DNA of 64,000 nt from JACKAQ01 sp020634975 [NCBI: Calditrichia bacterium] (GTDB lineage Bacteria; Calditrichota; Calditrichia; RBG-13-44-9). The notes under the pieces were generated by a model. That model was given only the letters and a program-made list of their open reading frames with translations. It was not told the origin of the DNA and did not search any database. The position numbers and the translations under genes were made by a program. Positions 55,304 to 64,000 of the stretch are shown piece by piece. The stretch covers positions 2,790,001 to 2,854,000 of the forward strand of contig JACKAQ010000001.1 in NCBI GenBank assembly GCA_020634975.1, written 5' to 3'. How positions within the stretch are numbered: the first letter of the stretch is position 1; every line of letters starts with the position of its first letter.

Positions 55304-56574
55304 AAATGCCCGGTTTTCATCGCAGGGATAGGCGTCGTAAAAATCGGGGATGCCGTCGTTATCGCAATCCGGCGGCGGATCGATGGTATTGGGAACACCG
55401 GAATTGGCGGCGGAACCGGATCGAGCGTAACGGTAAACACCACATCGTTAAAATCTTCATCGGAAGCGCGATTGGTGATGTCCGGGTCCCGGACGATATC
55501 TTCAAATCCAATGATGTATTTGGTGGTCAGCGAATCATACAAAAAAATCAAATGTTGCTGATAGTCTGTTGTTCCGGGGTTGAGCGCCGGATCAGAATAA
55601 AGGATGCCGTTGTTGAAATCGATGCTGCTGTTTCCCCAGCCATTTACGATAATCGACCAGCCGATGGTTTGTCCCGGCTGAAATTTACCGAGGTAAACTT
55701 TGGCACCGGAGCCAAAACCCGATTGATAGCTCACATTTGGGAAAATAACCGTCATCGTATCGATATTCGCCGTGGATATTGGCGGATTTGCTGTTTCGTA
55801 GCTGTAATAGCAAAATACGTTTCTGTAACCGGCACCTTCGTGCAAAAATGTTACCCACACATCCGTGGTGTCCGAAATGTCGATATTGGTTTCGTTACCC
55901 GCCGCCAAAAATTCAGGATATGTATTTGGGATAGACACCCGTTCGGGGAGCGAATAATTTAATCGCTGCAAAAAATTTGCATCGAAAGAATCCGCAACAG
56001 ATTCCAGATAATCCGGAATTCCCCGATTATCCCATGTGCCCAACACTTTCAATTCCGGGTTGTTTTGCGATGTCGATGTTCCTGAAAATAAACGATTTAG
56101 AATAAAATTGCTTTTCCCGGAAAGTCGCGGGCGTTTGTAAAATTGACCCTGCACACCTTTGCCAAGCTCGAACACGATATTTACATCATTTGTCGATGCA
56201 ATGGCATTATTCAACATGCCGATATATTCGATTTCCAGATACAAACTGTCCGTGCCTGCCGGAACCTGAACGGTTGTGCCCATCATTCCGTTGGCATCTG
56301 TGAAACCTGTGGCGTACGGTTTTTCGGAAGTGAAATCCTGAAACGCTGCTGCGAGATATACATTGCAGCGCAATTTCGGCAACGGGTTTCCGTCTGGATC
56401 TTTTGCGATAAACACCGTGCTGATCGTTTTACTGGAATTATATTCAAAATTTTCCGGAGCGCTCAACTCCGTTGTATCGTCAGGTTTGGTGCTGATTTTT
56501 TTGCAACCGGCACCCAAAAACACCAATGCCAAAAACGCAACGAGAATGGATTGGAATAGTTCTTTCCTGTGCAT
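55300..56574 (-). CDS. LruC-domain lipoprotein, N-terminal part (frameshifted)
   Basis: A surface lipoprotein of the LruC family. Lipobox-like signal: SILVAFLALVFLGAGC, cysteine near residue 24. A carboxypeptidase-regulatory-like domain (ISTVFIAKDPDGNPLPKLRCNVYL) and a WDNRGIPDYLE segment follow. Then comes a DUF4114-like part with FLHEGAGYRNVFCYYSYETANPP, GQTIGWSIIVNGWG and FEDIVRDPDITNRASDEDFNDVVFTVTLDP. Homology ends near 55393: one base is missing from the run CCC (GGG at 55391-55393 on the given strand). The following residues down to the stop at 55300 are out of frame. Confidence 0.82.
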   Translation of the reverse strand: MHRKELFQSILVAFLALVFLGAGCKKISTKPDDTTELSAPENFEYNSSKTISTVFIAKDPDGNPLPKLRCNVYLAAAFQDFTSEKPYATGFTDANGMMGTTVQVPAGTDSLYLEIEYIGMLNNAIASTNDVNIVFELGKGVQGQFYKRPRLSGKSNFILNRLFSGTSTSQNNPELKVLGTWDNRGIPDYLESVADSFDANFLQRLNYSLPERVSIPNTYPEFLAAGNETNIDISDTTDVWVTFLHEGAGYRNVFCYYSYETANPPISTANIDTMTVIFPNVSYQSGFGSGAKVYLGKFQPGQTIGWSIIVNGWGNSSIDFNNGILYSDPALNPGTTDYQQHLIFLYDSLTTKYIIGFEDIVRDPDITNRASDEDFNDVVFTVTLDPVPPPIPVFPIPSIRRRIAITTASPIFTTPIPAMKTGHF

Positions 56575-56740
56575 ATTGACACTCCCTGTTCTTCAGATCA
56601 CCAAAAATCACAAAATAATGATTGGTGTGATGATACAATACATTTATAATGATACATTTTTATGTCACTTAACTATTGAAGTATCGGAACGGCACCGGGT
56701 TCTCTTGAATTCGGCTTCGAGAATAATTTTGGGAGAAAGA

Positions 56741-57850
56741 ATGCGCCCTTTTTTGTTGGAACGTTATTTCGCGAAATACGAGTTCGCGGTGGAACACTTG
56801 CTTAGCCCGTCCGATTGCGAGCCGTTGGCCATGCCGGAACTGCTGAAAATGGCCGATGCCGAAATACGGGAATTGTGGGAAAACCTTCGATTCAGCTACA
56901 CGGATTCTGCCGGACACCCGCTGCTGCGGACCGAAATTGCCCGGCTGTACGAAACAATGTCCCCTGAAAACCTGCTGGTTTGCGCGCCGGAAGAAGCCAT
57001 TTTTATCGCGATGCACATCATGTTGCGAAAAAGTGAGCAGTTTTTTTATGTGGCGCCAGCGTATCAATCGTTGTTTGAAATCGCCGGGACGTCCGGTTGC
57101 AAACCTCACCCGTTGACATTGCGTGCAGAAAATGGTCGCTGGCATCTGGATTTGGATGAACTGCGCCGGAACATCACCCGCCGATCGCGATTGCTGGTGA
57201 TAAATTTTCCGCACAATCCCACCGGATTTATTCCGTCGCGGGCGGAATTTGACGCGCTGATCGACATTGCTGCCGAACACAATTTGTGGATTTTTTCCGA
57301 TGAAATGTATCGCGGGCTGGAGCATGATCCGGCAAGCCGTTTGCCCGCAATTTGTGACATTTACGATCAGGGCGTATCGCTCTGTGGGATGTCCAAGTCG
57401 TTGGCTTTACCGGGTTTACGTATCGGCTGGCTGGCGACCCGCAACGACGCGTTGCGCAATAATTTTCTGATGTACAAAGATTACACAACCATTTGCAACA
57501 GCGCGCCATCGGAGATTTTATCGATTATCGCACTGCGTGCGAAATCCCAAATTTTAGCAAATAACCGGAAGCTGATCGCCAATAATTTGCAGCTTGCCAA
57601 ATCATTTTTTTCGGAATATTCGGAAAAATTAGAGTGGATCGAACCGCAGGGCAGCAGCACCGCTTTTCCCCGGTTGCGCTCCGAAATACCGGTGGATCAA
57701 TTTGCCGAAACAGCCGTTTCGCGGCAAAATTTGATGCTGTTGCCCGGCAGCGTTTTTGATTTTTCCGGCAACCATTTTCGGGTTGGGTTGGGGCGAACAT
57801 CTTTTCCCGCTGCGCTCAATGCGCTGGAAAAATTGTTGATTGATCTGTGA
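56741..57850 (+). CDS. PLP-dependent class I/II aminotransferase
   Basis: 369 residues from the ATG at 56741, which has GGGAG before it. The open frame continues upstream to 56363 but there overlaps the LruC gene and carries no homology. Fold-type I motifs are NFPHNPTGFIPS (the asparagine that contacts PLP), FSDEMYRGLEHDP (the aspartate that pairs with the pyridine nitrogen) and GMSKSLALPGLRIGW, whose lysine near residue 219 forms the Schiff base. The C-terminal arginine that binds the substrate carboxylate is probably in NHFRVGLGR. The amino acid used is unknown and no pathway neighbour helps. Confidence 0.92.
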   Translation: MRPFLLERYFAKYEFAVEHLLSPSDCEPLAMPELLKMADAEIRELWENLRFSYTDSAGHPLLRTEIARLYETMSPENLLVCAPEEAIFIAMHIMLRKSEQFFYVAPAYQSLFEIAGTSGCKPHPLTLRAENGRWHLDLDELRRNITRRSRLLVINFPHNPTGFIPSRAEFDALIDIAAEHNLWIFSDEMYRGLEHDPASRLPAICDIYDQGVSLCGMSKSLALPGLRIGWLATRNDALRNNFLMYKDYTTICNSAPSEILSIIALRAKSQILANNRKLIANNLQLAKSFFSEYSEKLEWIEPQGSSTAFPRLRSEIPVDQFAETAVSRQNLMLLPGSVFDFSGNHFRVGLGRTSFPAALNALEKLLIDL

Positions 57851-57967
57851 AAGTTGCTATCTGATGGCGGTCGGTTTTTTACGGCCTCAACCGTTGTAAA
57901 ATTGCCACAAAATGGCTATCTTGTTACGACTCACTGACATTTAACTCGATGGCTTTTTTGGAGATAG

Positions 57968-58390
57968 ATGCTGTTATTCGTTTTCTGTTGCAGCATTTTT
58001 TCCGGTCTTTGGCGGCTGCTCATGGAATTTGAACCATCCGATATTTTTCAGTTGATTGTCCAGCAACTATTGGACTGCCTCAACCTGCTAATTTTCTATA
58101 TTCAGCAGTGCTGGGAATGTATTCTTGCTGCAATCGTTTTGTATTTTTTGTATCGGTTGAGATTCTATCTTTTGAATGCATTTATTATTACTCTGATAAT
58201 AATTGATTTAGTTTTCAATGCTAAACTTTTGTTAAACCCATACGAAACTCTGGAGTTTGTCGAATCTTACACAGGTATTTTTGGACAATGGCTCTACTCA
58301 CCAAACATGCTGGTGTTGGTTTGTTTTATATCCTGTTTTTGGTTGTGTATTTTATGCGGGATTATTAAAAAGACCTTAAAGAAAATCTGA
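57968..58390 (+). CDS. Small hydrophobic membrane protein, unknown
   Basis: 140 residues with three or four predicted membrane helices: near 1-18, 50-75 (CWECILAAIVLYFLYRLRFYLL), 72-90 (FIITLIIIDLVFNAKLLL) and 112-135 (MLVLVCFISCFWLCILCGII). It ends basic (KKTLKKI) and is rich in cysteine and leucine. TTTTGGAGATAG precedes the ATG, which supports translation. I recognise no family. It is more A+T-rich than its neighbours and sits alone between the aminotransferase and the convergent Smr gene, so a recent arrival is possible. Confidence 0.55.
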   Translation: MLLFVFCCSIFSGLWRLLMEFEPSDIFQLIVQQLLDCLNLLIFYIQQCWECILAAIVLYFLYRLRFYLLNAFIITLIIIDLVFNAKLLLNPYETLEFVESYTGIFGQWLYSPNMLVLVCFISCFWLCILCGIIKKTLKKI

Positions 58391-58402
58391 ATTTCGATAT
58401 CC

Positions 58403-58675
58403 TCAATCATTTTCCCGCAAACTTACCACCGTTGCGCCCCACGATCCGGCGCTGCCTTCCTGCCAAAAATTCAGTACATCCGGGTGTTTTTTGAGGATAC
58501 TGTGAACAATTTCGCGCAGTACGCCTTTGCCTTTTCCGTGGACAATGCGAATCTGGAAAATGCCGCGTTCCCGGCATTCGGCGATGTAATCCGGCACCAA
58601 ATCTTTCACATCGCGGGGGTGAAATTGGTGCAAATCCAGCACGCCGTCTATCGGATATTCAACTGCGTCGTCCAT
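58403..58675 (-). CDS. Smr-domain protein
   Basis: A 90-residue stand-alone Smr (small MutS-related) domain. The nuclease motif LDLHQF lies at residues 13-18 and the second motif IVHGKGKGVLR near 44-54. An SWGATVVSL end completes the fold. Such domains nick or bind branched nucleic acid or act in mRNA rescue. The single-domain form resembles YdaL/SmrA. The gene follows queE on the same strand, separated by about 160 nt that includes an AAGGATA repeat, and it may have its own promoter. Confidence 0.88.
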   Translation of the reverse strand: MDDAVEYPIDGVLDLHQFHPRDVKDLVPDYIAECRERGIFQIRIVHGKGKGVLREIVHSILKKHPDVLNFWQEGSAGSWGATVVSLREND

Positions 58676-58701
58676 GGTTGCCTAAGGGAAAGTTAAAAGT
58701 T

Positions 58702-58749
58702 AAAAGGATAAAGGTGAAGGATAAAGGATAAAGGATAAAGGGTAAAAGA
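58702..58749. repeat. AAGGATA tandem repeat, copy 2
   Basis: At least five near-perfect AAGGATA/AAGGTGA units in a row, ending in AAGGGTAAAAG. Same motif as 31259-31289. It lies between the queE stop side and the Smr gene and has no ribosome site or coding sense. Confidence 0.6.
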
Positions 58750-58830
58750 TTAATAAACAAAAGGTTCGTTATGCTGTTGCATTATGCTGTTTTTATCAAA
58801 TTCCCAATTTCAAGTTTCGAATTTCCAATT

Positions 58831-59466
58831 TCACGGAATATTGAGCAATTTATGAGTTTGCAGGCTCAGCCGCCATTGCGGATGTTTCAGGCAATAATCC
58901 ATTGCCAGCCGGATGTTGCGTTCGGTGTGTTCGCCGTCCATCGGTTGCAAAAAAAAGTGCTCAAAATCCAGTCCGCAAAAACGTTCCGGCTCAGCTCCGG
59001 GCTGCGGAAAAACCAGCTTCAGCTCGTTGCCGCTGCGCAGTTGAAATTCTGCGCCGGCTTTGGGGCTCACACAAATCCAGTCGATACCGTCGGGCGGGAG
59101 CAACGTGCCGTTGGTTTCGATGGCGATTTCAAAATTGCGATCGTGAAAGGCGGCAACCAGATCGTCATCGATTTGCAATAGCGGTTCGCCGCCGGTGCAG
59201 ACCACAAACGGATGGGCGCGCTGGTTTTTCGGCCACTGCGCCAAAACTGCTGCCGCCAGATCCGCCGCTGTGGCAAATTTCCCGCCATTGATGCCGTCCG
59301 TTCCCACAAAATCCGTATCACAAAATTTGCAGGTAGCCGCGTGGCGATCTGCCTCGCGACCCGTCCACAAATTGCAGCCGGCAAATCGGCAAAACACCGC
59401 CGGACGCCCGGTGTGCGCGCCTTCGCCCTGCAATGTGTAATATATTTCTTTTACTGAATATGCCAT
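58831..59466 (-). CDS. queE: 7-carboxy-7-deazaguanine synthase QueE
   Basis: A radical-SAM enzyme that turns 6-carboxytetrahydropterin into 7-carboxy-7-deazaguanine on the way to queuosine or related deazapurines. Start 59466 gives MAYSVKEIYYTLQGEGAHTG, the family opening. The longer frame from 59502 is less likely. The iron-sulfur cysteines lie in RFAGCNLWTGREADRHAATC followed by KFCDTDF; the first gap is C-x14-C rather than CxxxC, as is usual for QueE. SAM-binding motifs follow: VVCTGGEPLLQID and IAIETNGTL. CVSPKAG and LQPMDG are further family marks. 211 residues, with queC 49 nt upstream. Confidence 0.95.
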   Translation of the reverse strand: MAYSVKEIYYTLQGEGAHTGRPAVFCRFAGCNLWTGREADRHAATCKFCDTDFVGTDGINGGKFATAADLAAAVLAQWPKNQRAHPFVVCTGGEPLLQIDDDLVAAFHDRNFEIAIETNGTLLPPDGIDWICVSPKAGAEFQLRSGNELKLVFPQPGAEPERFCGLDFEHFFLQPMDGEHTERNIRLAMDYCLKHPQWRLSLQTHKLLNIP

Positions 59467-59515
59467 GATTCGTAAACGGGTGATGGGAAATTTATCCGTC
59501 ACCCTTTATCCTTTT

Positions 59516-60214
59516 TTATTTCAAATAGGGAACCGGATCGACGCTGCCGGCTTCCGCGAATCCTTTTTTGCGGAGGATGCACGCATCGCATTCACCGCAG
59601 GCGGTGCCGTCCGGCGCGGGATCGTAACAGGTGCTGGTGAGCGAATAATCCACGTTCAGCGACAAGCCTTTGCGGATGATTTCCGCTTTGGAGAGATCGA
59701 TCAGCGGCGTGTGGATACGCAACAATTTGTGATCCTGCGTGCCGGCTTTGGTGGCCAAATTCGCCATTTTCTCATACGCCGCAATGTATTCCGGCCGGCA
59801 GTCCGGATAGCCGCTGTAATCCACCGCGTTCACGCCAATAAAAATATCGTTGGCGTTGAGCACCTCCGCCCACGCCAGCGCAAACGAGAGAAAAATCGTG
59901 TTGCGCGCCGGCACGTAAGTGACCGGAATTTCCGCGTTCATCTCATTTTCTTCGCGATTTTTGGGAACCTCAATAAAATCTGTCAGCGCAGAGCCACCGA
60001 AAATGCGTAAATCGATATCGGCGATGACGTGCCGGGCAACGCCCATCGCTGCGGCGATTCTTTTGGCGGCATCCAACTCAATCTGGTGTTTCTGTCCATA
60101 GCGAAAGGTGAGCGCAAACGGCACAAAACCGGCGCTTTTGGCGATTGCCAATGTCGTGCTGGAATCCAGCCCGCCGCTGAGCAACACCACCGCATTTTTA
60201 TTATCTGAAGTCAA
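59516..60214 (-). CDS. queC: 7-cyano-7-deazaguanine synthase QueC
   Basis: Uses ATP and ammonia to make preQ0 from 7-carboxy-7-deazaguanine. The PP-loop ATP motif [17 protein letters not shown] lies at residues 9-25. Then come [30 protein letters not shown] and [19 protein letters not shown] zinc site near 200-215 ([10 protein letters not shown], with an earlier cysteine in STCYDP) ends the protein. The start is TTG at 60214, and GGAG six bases before it supports this. No queD or queF is in the window, so the pathway is completed elsewhere. queE follows on the same strand. Confidence 0.95.
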   Translation of the reverse strand: MTSDNKNAVVLLSGGLDSSTTLAIAKSAGFVPFALTFRYGQKHQIELDAAKRIAAAMGVARHVIADIDLRIFGGSALTDFIEVPKNREENEMNAEIPVTYVPARNTIFLSFALAWAEVLNANDIFIGVNAVDYSGYPDCRPEYIAAYEKMANLATKAGTQDHKLLRIHTPLIDLSKAEIIRKGLSLNVDYSLTSTCYDPAPDGTACGECDACILRKKGFAEAGSVDPVPYLK

Positions 60215-60428
60215 AGCTTTCTCCGTTGTTCGGCAACTCTCTCAACACTTTTGTGAATACTGTTCCAATTTTAAACAAATATAAAGTTGCGGGCAAATTG
60301 CCCGGAAGTCAAGCGGGAATGCGATTTTAAAATGCCACAGTGTTGCAAATCGATTAGAAAATTCTAACTGGCTTGTTATTGGCCTCGGGCGTAAGTTTCG
60401 ATATCGATAAAAAAATCACAAGTGAGCC

Positions 60429-61688
60429 ATGAAACACTTTTCTTTGATGATATTTTTGCTGCTCGGCGGCATTTTTGGCGTATCCGCACAAGACAACGTT
60501 CCGGCAGTTTTCCGGTTCGGCGATGTGCTGGATATCGCGCTGGAAAACCATCCGCAACTCAAACAATTTGAGGCGCGGGTGCAGGCAAAACGCGGCGAAT
60601 GGTGGCAGGGCATTGGGTTGGCATCGCCGGAAATTTCATATTTGAGCGAAGGCATGCCGACTGACGGTGACGGTTTCGCCGAACGGCGTTGGACGATTTC
60701 CCAACAGGTTGATTTTCCCCTGCAAAGTTTTTTTCGCATGCAGCGATTGCGGGCTGAACGCCAGTCGCGCAGCGCAGAACTTGCAGCCTACCACCGCGAT
60801 CTCGTTGCGCAATTGAAAAATGCTTATGCGGATGTTGCCTATGCGTTAAAATTGCGTGATTTGCGAAAACAGCAATTCGATATTTTCAACGATTTGCAGG
60901 GTATCGCGCAAACGCGGGTAGATGTTGGTGAGGCTGCTGCGCTGGAATTGCTGAAAATCAACATCCAGTTGGCAGAAGCGGAAAATGACCTCACCGATGC
61001 GGAAAATAGCTACGAGCAGGCGCGATACGAGCTGTTCCGGCTGATGGGCATCGATCCCGATGAGCAGTCGTACGATGTTGCGTTTACCGACACGCTGCGG
61101 TTTTTCGCGGTGACGGTGGATCAGGAAAGCGCGCTGCGGCAACTGCCGGATCAGCCGCAACTGGTCAGCCGGGACGCTGCGTTCCGTGCGGCAAAATTCC
61201 AATCGCGCGAGGCGTGGAGCAGTTTTTTGCCGGATATTTCGCTATCCTTTTACAAACAGGATTACGGCAGCGGCTACGATTTCAACGGATACGAAGTCGG
61301 GCTGAGTATTCCGTTGTGGTTCCCGTTCAACCAGCGCGGCGAAATCCAGCGGGCGCACGCGGTTCAAAATGAGGCGAAATGGGAGCGCCAGCGCGTGTTG
61401 TTGCAACTGAAAGCGGATATCGAAAATGCCTGGCACAGCTATCAGGCGAGTCTGGAAGTGATCGAACGGTTTGACAACGTGATTCGCCGGCAGGCGGAAC
61501 AGTTGCTGCAACTCACCCGCGAAGCCTATCAGCTCGGTGAAATTGATGTGCTGAATTTGCTGGACAGCCAACGCACGTATCTGGACAGCCAGCAGCGTTA
61601 CCAAAAAGCGTTGCGCGATTATTATCGCCAGTTGATCGCGCTGGAACGGGTGTTGGGAGAGGAGCTTGTGTTCAAGGAAAAAGGGTAA
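60429..61688 (+). CDS. CusC/CzcC-type outer-membrane efflux protein
   Basis: 419 residues of the OEP/TolC family. The signal peptide is HFSLMIFLLLGGIFGVSAQ. Two helical repeats follow: LDIALENHPQLKQFEARVQAKRGEW first, and WERQRVLLQLKADIENAWHSYQASLEVIERF, then LTREAYQLGEIDVLNLLDSQRTY, second. GEIDVLNLLD followed by QRTYLD is characteristic of metal-efflux outer-membrane proteins. It begins a three-gene operon with the adaptor (after a 116-nt gap carrying a palindromic repeat) and the pump. It is divergent from queC. Confidence 0.88.
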   Translation: MKHFSLMIFLLLGGIFGVSAQDNVPAVFRFGDVLDIALENHPQLKQFEARVQAKRGEWWQGIGLASPEISYLSEGMPTDGDGFAERRWTISQQVDFPLQSFFRMQRLRAERQSRSAELAAYHRDLVAQLKNAYADVAYALKLRDLRKQQFDIFNDLQGIAQTRVDVGEAAALELLKINIQLAEAENDLTDAENSYEQARYELFRLMGIDPDEQSYDVAFTDTLRFFAVTVDQESALRQLPDQPQLVSRDAAFRAAKFQSREAWSSFLPDISLSFYKQDYGSGYDFNGYEVGLSIPLWFPFNQRGEIQRAHAVQNEAKWERQRVLLQLKADIENAWHSYQASLEVIERFDNVIRRQAEQLLQLTREAYQLGEIDVLNLLDSQRTYLDSQQRYQKALRDYYRQLIALERVLGEELVFKEKG

Positions 61689-61716
61689 AGGAAAAAGGAG
61701 AAATTGGGGAAATGTT

Positions 61717-61743
61717 GTCATTCCTGCGCAGGCAGAAATCTCC
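61717..61743. repeat. Dispersed palindromic repeat, copy 3 (diverged)
   Basis: GTC, then ATTCCTGC-GCAG-GCAGAAAT with one arm mismatch, then CTCC. It matches the copy at 31335-31361 except in the loop and one stem base. It lies between the channel and adaptor genes of the metal efflux operon. Confidence 0.75.
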
Positions 61744-61804
61744 GGATTGTATCCCGGAATTATCCATTTCGAATTAAAAAGCAAATACATCGAGGAATAA
61801 AACA

Positions 61805-62998
61805 ATGAAGCACATTTTATATTTGATGGTGATTGCGGCGCTGCTGCTGTCAGCATCGTGCTCCCGCCCGACGGTGGAGGAGAATACGGCAGAACCGGTT
61901 GCGCTGCCGCCGTCGTTGAGTGATGCGGAAGTTAGCGGCGCAGTCAAAACCATTCGCCTGACGCCGGAGCAGGCGACCGCGCTGAATATCCGCACGGCCA
62001 CCGTCGAAAAAGGGCAGTTCGAATACAATCTCACCGTTCCGGGTGTTGTGTTTCCATCGCCGGAACATATTTCGGTGCTCAGTGCGCCGATCGACGGATT
62101 GGTGATTGCCATTCACGCCCACGAAGGCGAGGCGGTGCGACGCGGTCAAACGCTGCTGGAACTGGAAAGTCTGGAAATTGCCAATCTGGTTGCCGATCAC
62201 CTGATTGCGCGTGCAGACGATACGTTTTACCAAAAGCAACTCGATCGCATGAAATTGCTGGTGGAAAAAAATATTCGCCCGCAACGCGATCTGGAACGCG
62301 CAGAAGCCGATGCGATTCGCGCAAAAGCCGCCGTTCAGGCTAGTTACGCACGATTGCTGGCGCTCGGCGCATCCGAAAAATTGATTTCGCAATGGGAAAC
62401 CGGCGAACGCGCCCACGCCCATCTGCCCATCACCGCGCAAATTGACGGAATCATCACCGAACACCTCATCGATATGGGACAGGCGGTGAATGCCTACCAA
62501 AAAATGGGAACGCTGGTGAACACTTCGCAAGTGCTCATCAAAGGATACGTCGATCCGGAGGAAGGCGCATTGCTGCAACCGGGCGACAAAGTGCGCATCG
62601 CGTTGCGGGAAATGCCCGATCAATTTATCGAAACGCGTATCGAAACGGTTGTGCCCACGCTCGACGAACTCAACAAATCGCTCACCGTAAATGTGCTCAC
62701 CAAAACGACCGACAACTGGCCGCGACCCGGACAAACCGTGCGGCTGAATATCATTGCGAAATATCCGCAGGATGTGCTGCGTGTGCCCGTTTCTGCAGTG
62801 GAATTTGAGGGCGACGACGCTGCCGTTTTCGTGAAAACCGGCGAACATACGTTTGAAAAACGGAACATCCGCGCCACCCGGCTGATGGGCGAAAACGTGA
62901 TCGTCGCCAGCGGCTTGCAACCCGGCGAAACGGTGGCAATCAGTCAGGTATTCAGCCTGAAAGCGTTGGCGAAATACGAAGAGTTTGCGGAGGAATAA
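61805..62998 (+). CDS. CusB/CzcB-type periplasmic adaptor, lipoprotein
   Basis: 397 residues. The N-terminal MVIAALLLSASCSRP is a lipoprotein signal with the cysteine in SASC. The membrane fusion protein layout follows: VPGVVFPSPEHISVLSAPIDGLVIAIHAHEGEAVRRGQTLLELES, a helical hairpin (LDRMKLLVEKNIRPQRDLERAEADAI), the second barrel half (HLPITAQIDGIITEHLIDMGQAV) and beta-barrel domains ending GLQPGETVAISQVFSLKALA. No methionine-rich Cu-binding N-terminus of the E. coli CusB kind is seen. GAGGAAT lies before the ATG. The pump gene starts 3 nt after the stop. Confidence 0.9.
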   Translation: MKHILYLMVIAALLLSASCSRPTVEENTAEPVALPPSLSDAEVSGAVKTIRLTPEQATALNIRTATVEKGQFEYNLTVPGVVFPSPEHISVLSAPIDGLVIAIHAHEGEAVRRGQTLLELESLEIANLVADHLIARADDTFYQKQLDRMKLLVEKNIRPQRDLERAEADAIRAKAAVQASYARLLALGASEKLISQWETGERAHAHLPITAQIDGIITEHLIDMGQAVNAYQKMGTLVNTSQVLIKGYVDPEEGALLQPGDKVRIALREMPDQFIETRIETVVPTLDELNKSLTVNVLTKTTDNWPRPGQTVRLNIIAKYPQDVLRVPVSAVEFEGDDAAVFVKTGEHTFEKRNIRATRLMGENVIVASGLQPGETVAISQVFSLKALAKYEEFAEE

Positions 62999-63001
62999 AT
63001 T

Positions 63002-64000
63002 GTGATTTTACAACGGGTTATCGATTTCAGTTTGCGCCAAAAATACGTTGCGCTGGCGCTGGTTGCGCTCATGGGTTTCGGTGGATTTCAGGCGTTGCAG
63101 CAAATTCCCATCAACTCGCTGCCGGACGTAACGCCGGTGCAGGTTTTGGTGATTACCAAAGCAGGTCGCTACTCGCCGTTTGATGTGGAAAAGCTGGTCA
63201 GTTATCCCATCGAAACCGCGATGAACGGACTGCCGGATGTGAAAGAAGTGCGCTCGATTTCCCAGTTCGGGCTCTCCGCTGTAACCGTCGAATTTCAGGA
63301 AGATACGGATATTTATTTCGCCCGGCAGATGATCAGCCAGCGGTTGCAGAGTATCGTGGATGAACTGCCAGCGGGCGTTTCCGCGCCGCAACTCGGTCCC
63401 ATTTCCACCGCGCTCGGCGAAATTTACCAGTACGCCGTTCACGGTGACGGACACACGCTTACGGAACTGCGCACGATACAGGATTGGCTGATCGCGCCGC
63501 AGCTCAAAACCGTAAAAGGCGTTACGGAAATCAATTCGTTTGGCGGATTTGTGAAGCAATACGATGTGATCGTAATGCCAGGAAAATTACGCACTTACGG
63601 CATCAGTTTGAAAGAAGTGATGGACGCCATCGCCGATAACAACAGCGTTTCCGGCGGCAATTTTCTCGAACACAATCGCGAGCAATACATCATTCGCGGA
63701 TTCGGGCAAATCCGCAACGCGTCCGATCTCGAACAAATTATTGTGAAAGAACTGGAGCAGCGACCGGTGTATCTGCGGGATATCGCAGACATCCAGCTTG
63801 GCAAACAATTGCGTCAGGGCGCGGTCACCAAAGACGGTCACGGCGAAGTGGTCACCGGCATTGTGATGATGCTGCGCGGCGGCAACGGTCGCGAAGTGAT
63901 CAACGATATCGAAACGCGCATTGCGCAGGTCAACAAAGGTTTGCCGGAAGGCGTGCATATCGAAAAATTTTACGACCAGTCCGATCTGGTTGACCGCACC
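63002..64000 (+). CDS. CusA/CzcA-type heavy-metal RND pump, N-terminal part (cut by the window end)
   Basis: An open frame of 333 codons runs off the right edge. GTG 63002 is the start, with GGAGG eight bases upstream. The opening RVIDFSLRQKYVALALVALMGFGGF, then INSLPDVTPVQVLVITKAG and SPFDVEKLVSYPIETAMNG, is the heavy-metal-efflux (HME) branch of RND pumps. It is clearly different from the HAE-1 pump at 40921. Periplasmic porter segments with VKEVRSISQFGLSAVTVEFQE, PLLTVKGVTEINSFGG-like TVKGVTEINSFGG and PVYLRDIADIQLG follow. Metal specificity cannot be told because the decisive TM4 motif lies beyond the window. Confidence 0.93.
   Translation, partial: MILQRVIDFSLRQKYVALALVALMGFGGFQALQQIPINSLPDVTPVQVLVITKAGRYSPFDVEKLVSYPIETAMNGLPDVKEVRSISQFGLSAVTVEFQEDTDIYFARQMISQRLQSIVDELPAGVSAPQLGPISTALGEIYQYAVHGDGHTLTELRTIQDWLIAPQLKTVKGVTEINSFGGFVKQYDVIVMPGKLRTYGISLKEVMDAIADNNSVSGGNFLEHNREQYIIRGFGQIRNASDLEQIIVKELEQRPVYLRDIADIQLGKQLRQGAVTKDGHGEVVTGIVMMLRGGNGREVINDIETRIAQVNKGLPEGVHIEKFYDQSDLVDRT

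Noticed and set aside
56363-56740. Upstream extension of the aminotransferase frame
   Set aside because: Overlaps the LruC gene on the other strand, carries no aminotransferase homology, and a good ribosome site exists at 56741.
60215-60428. Possible preQ1 riboswitch before queC
   Set aside because: No preQ1-I or II conserved strings; only a short CGGGCAA/TTGCCCG hairpin is visible.
61850-62920. 356-codon open frame antisense to the CusB-like adaptor
   Set aside because: Shadow frame of a clear membrane fusion protein gene.

Overview
The window (close to half G+C by eye) looks like a chromosomal segment of a Gram-negative bacterium of the FCB group, most likely Calditrichota or a related candidate phylum (KSB1/Ignavibacteria-like). 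The reasons are a C-terminal type IX-style sorting domain (NYPNPFNPST at about 33580), TonB-dependent receptor and CarboxypepD-like modules, an LruC-domain lipoprotein, VCBS/FG-GAP repeats and TolC/RND envelope systems, combined with a PilMNOPQ/PilBCT type IV pilus-like machine. Taxonomy is inference from gene content. No CRISPR array, transposase, prophage or replication origin was seen.

Layout. 1-940: frameshifted VCBS-repeat protein running off the left edge. 1163-1785: a sigma-54-type promoter, a structured leader and an orphan PilN-like domain protein. 2067-13706 (minus): one long pilus-like operon running pilin, pilC, pilB, three small membrane-anchored pilin-like proteins, pilT, a pilM-pilN fusion, a pilO-pilP-like fusion and a short secretin. 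14262-15796: thyX and a RelE-type toxin-antitoxin pair. 15910-20304: a 1464-residue membrane protein with several Rossmann-like regions and no family I can name securely. 20301-28452: DUF1992, Prc protease, a voltage-sensor-like membrane protein, a GH63-type glucosidase and an M1 peptidase. 28691-36128: envelope and secreted proteins, a frameshifted acyl-CoA carboxylase beta subunit at a suspicious junction, a PolB-like exonuclease, a DUF4397/type IX-sorted protein and a TonB receptor. 36136-37869: rdgB, a CYTH protein and four tRNA genes (Pro, Arg, His, Glu). 38179-44040: a TolC/MFP/RND (HAE-1) efflux operon. 44124-50971: histidine kinase plus response regulator, acyl-CoA synthetase and a frameshifted chemoreceptor. 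51049-56574: CopA copper ATPase, an HMA-AraC regulator and a frameshifted LruC lipoprotein. 56741-60214: aminotransferase, small membrane protein, Smr protein, queE and queC. 60429-64000: a CusCBA/CzcCBA-type metal efflux operon leaving the right edge.

How the genes work together. The pilus operon carries both motor ATPases, the platform, the alignment complex and the secretin, but its pilin-like subunits all begin Met plus a few residues and then the hydrophobic helix. None has a recognisable prepilin leader or cleavage site, and no prepilin peptidase is present here. The pilin leader and the orphan PilN-like gene share AGGA-loop hairpins that resemble CsrA/RsmA binding sites. The right part groups metal handling: CopA, a regulator with its own metal-binding-like domain, and CusCBA/CzcCBA.

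Four genes are interrupted by single-base frameshifts at short homopolymers. Undetected assembly or sequencing indels are therefore as likely as real pseudogenes. Several dispersed palindromic repeats sit between genes.
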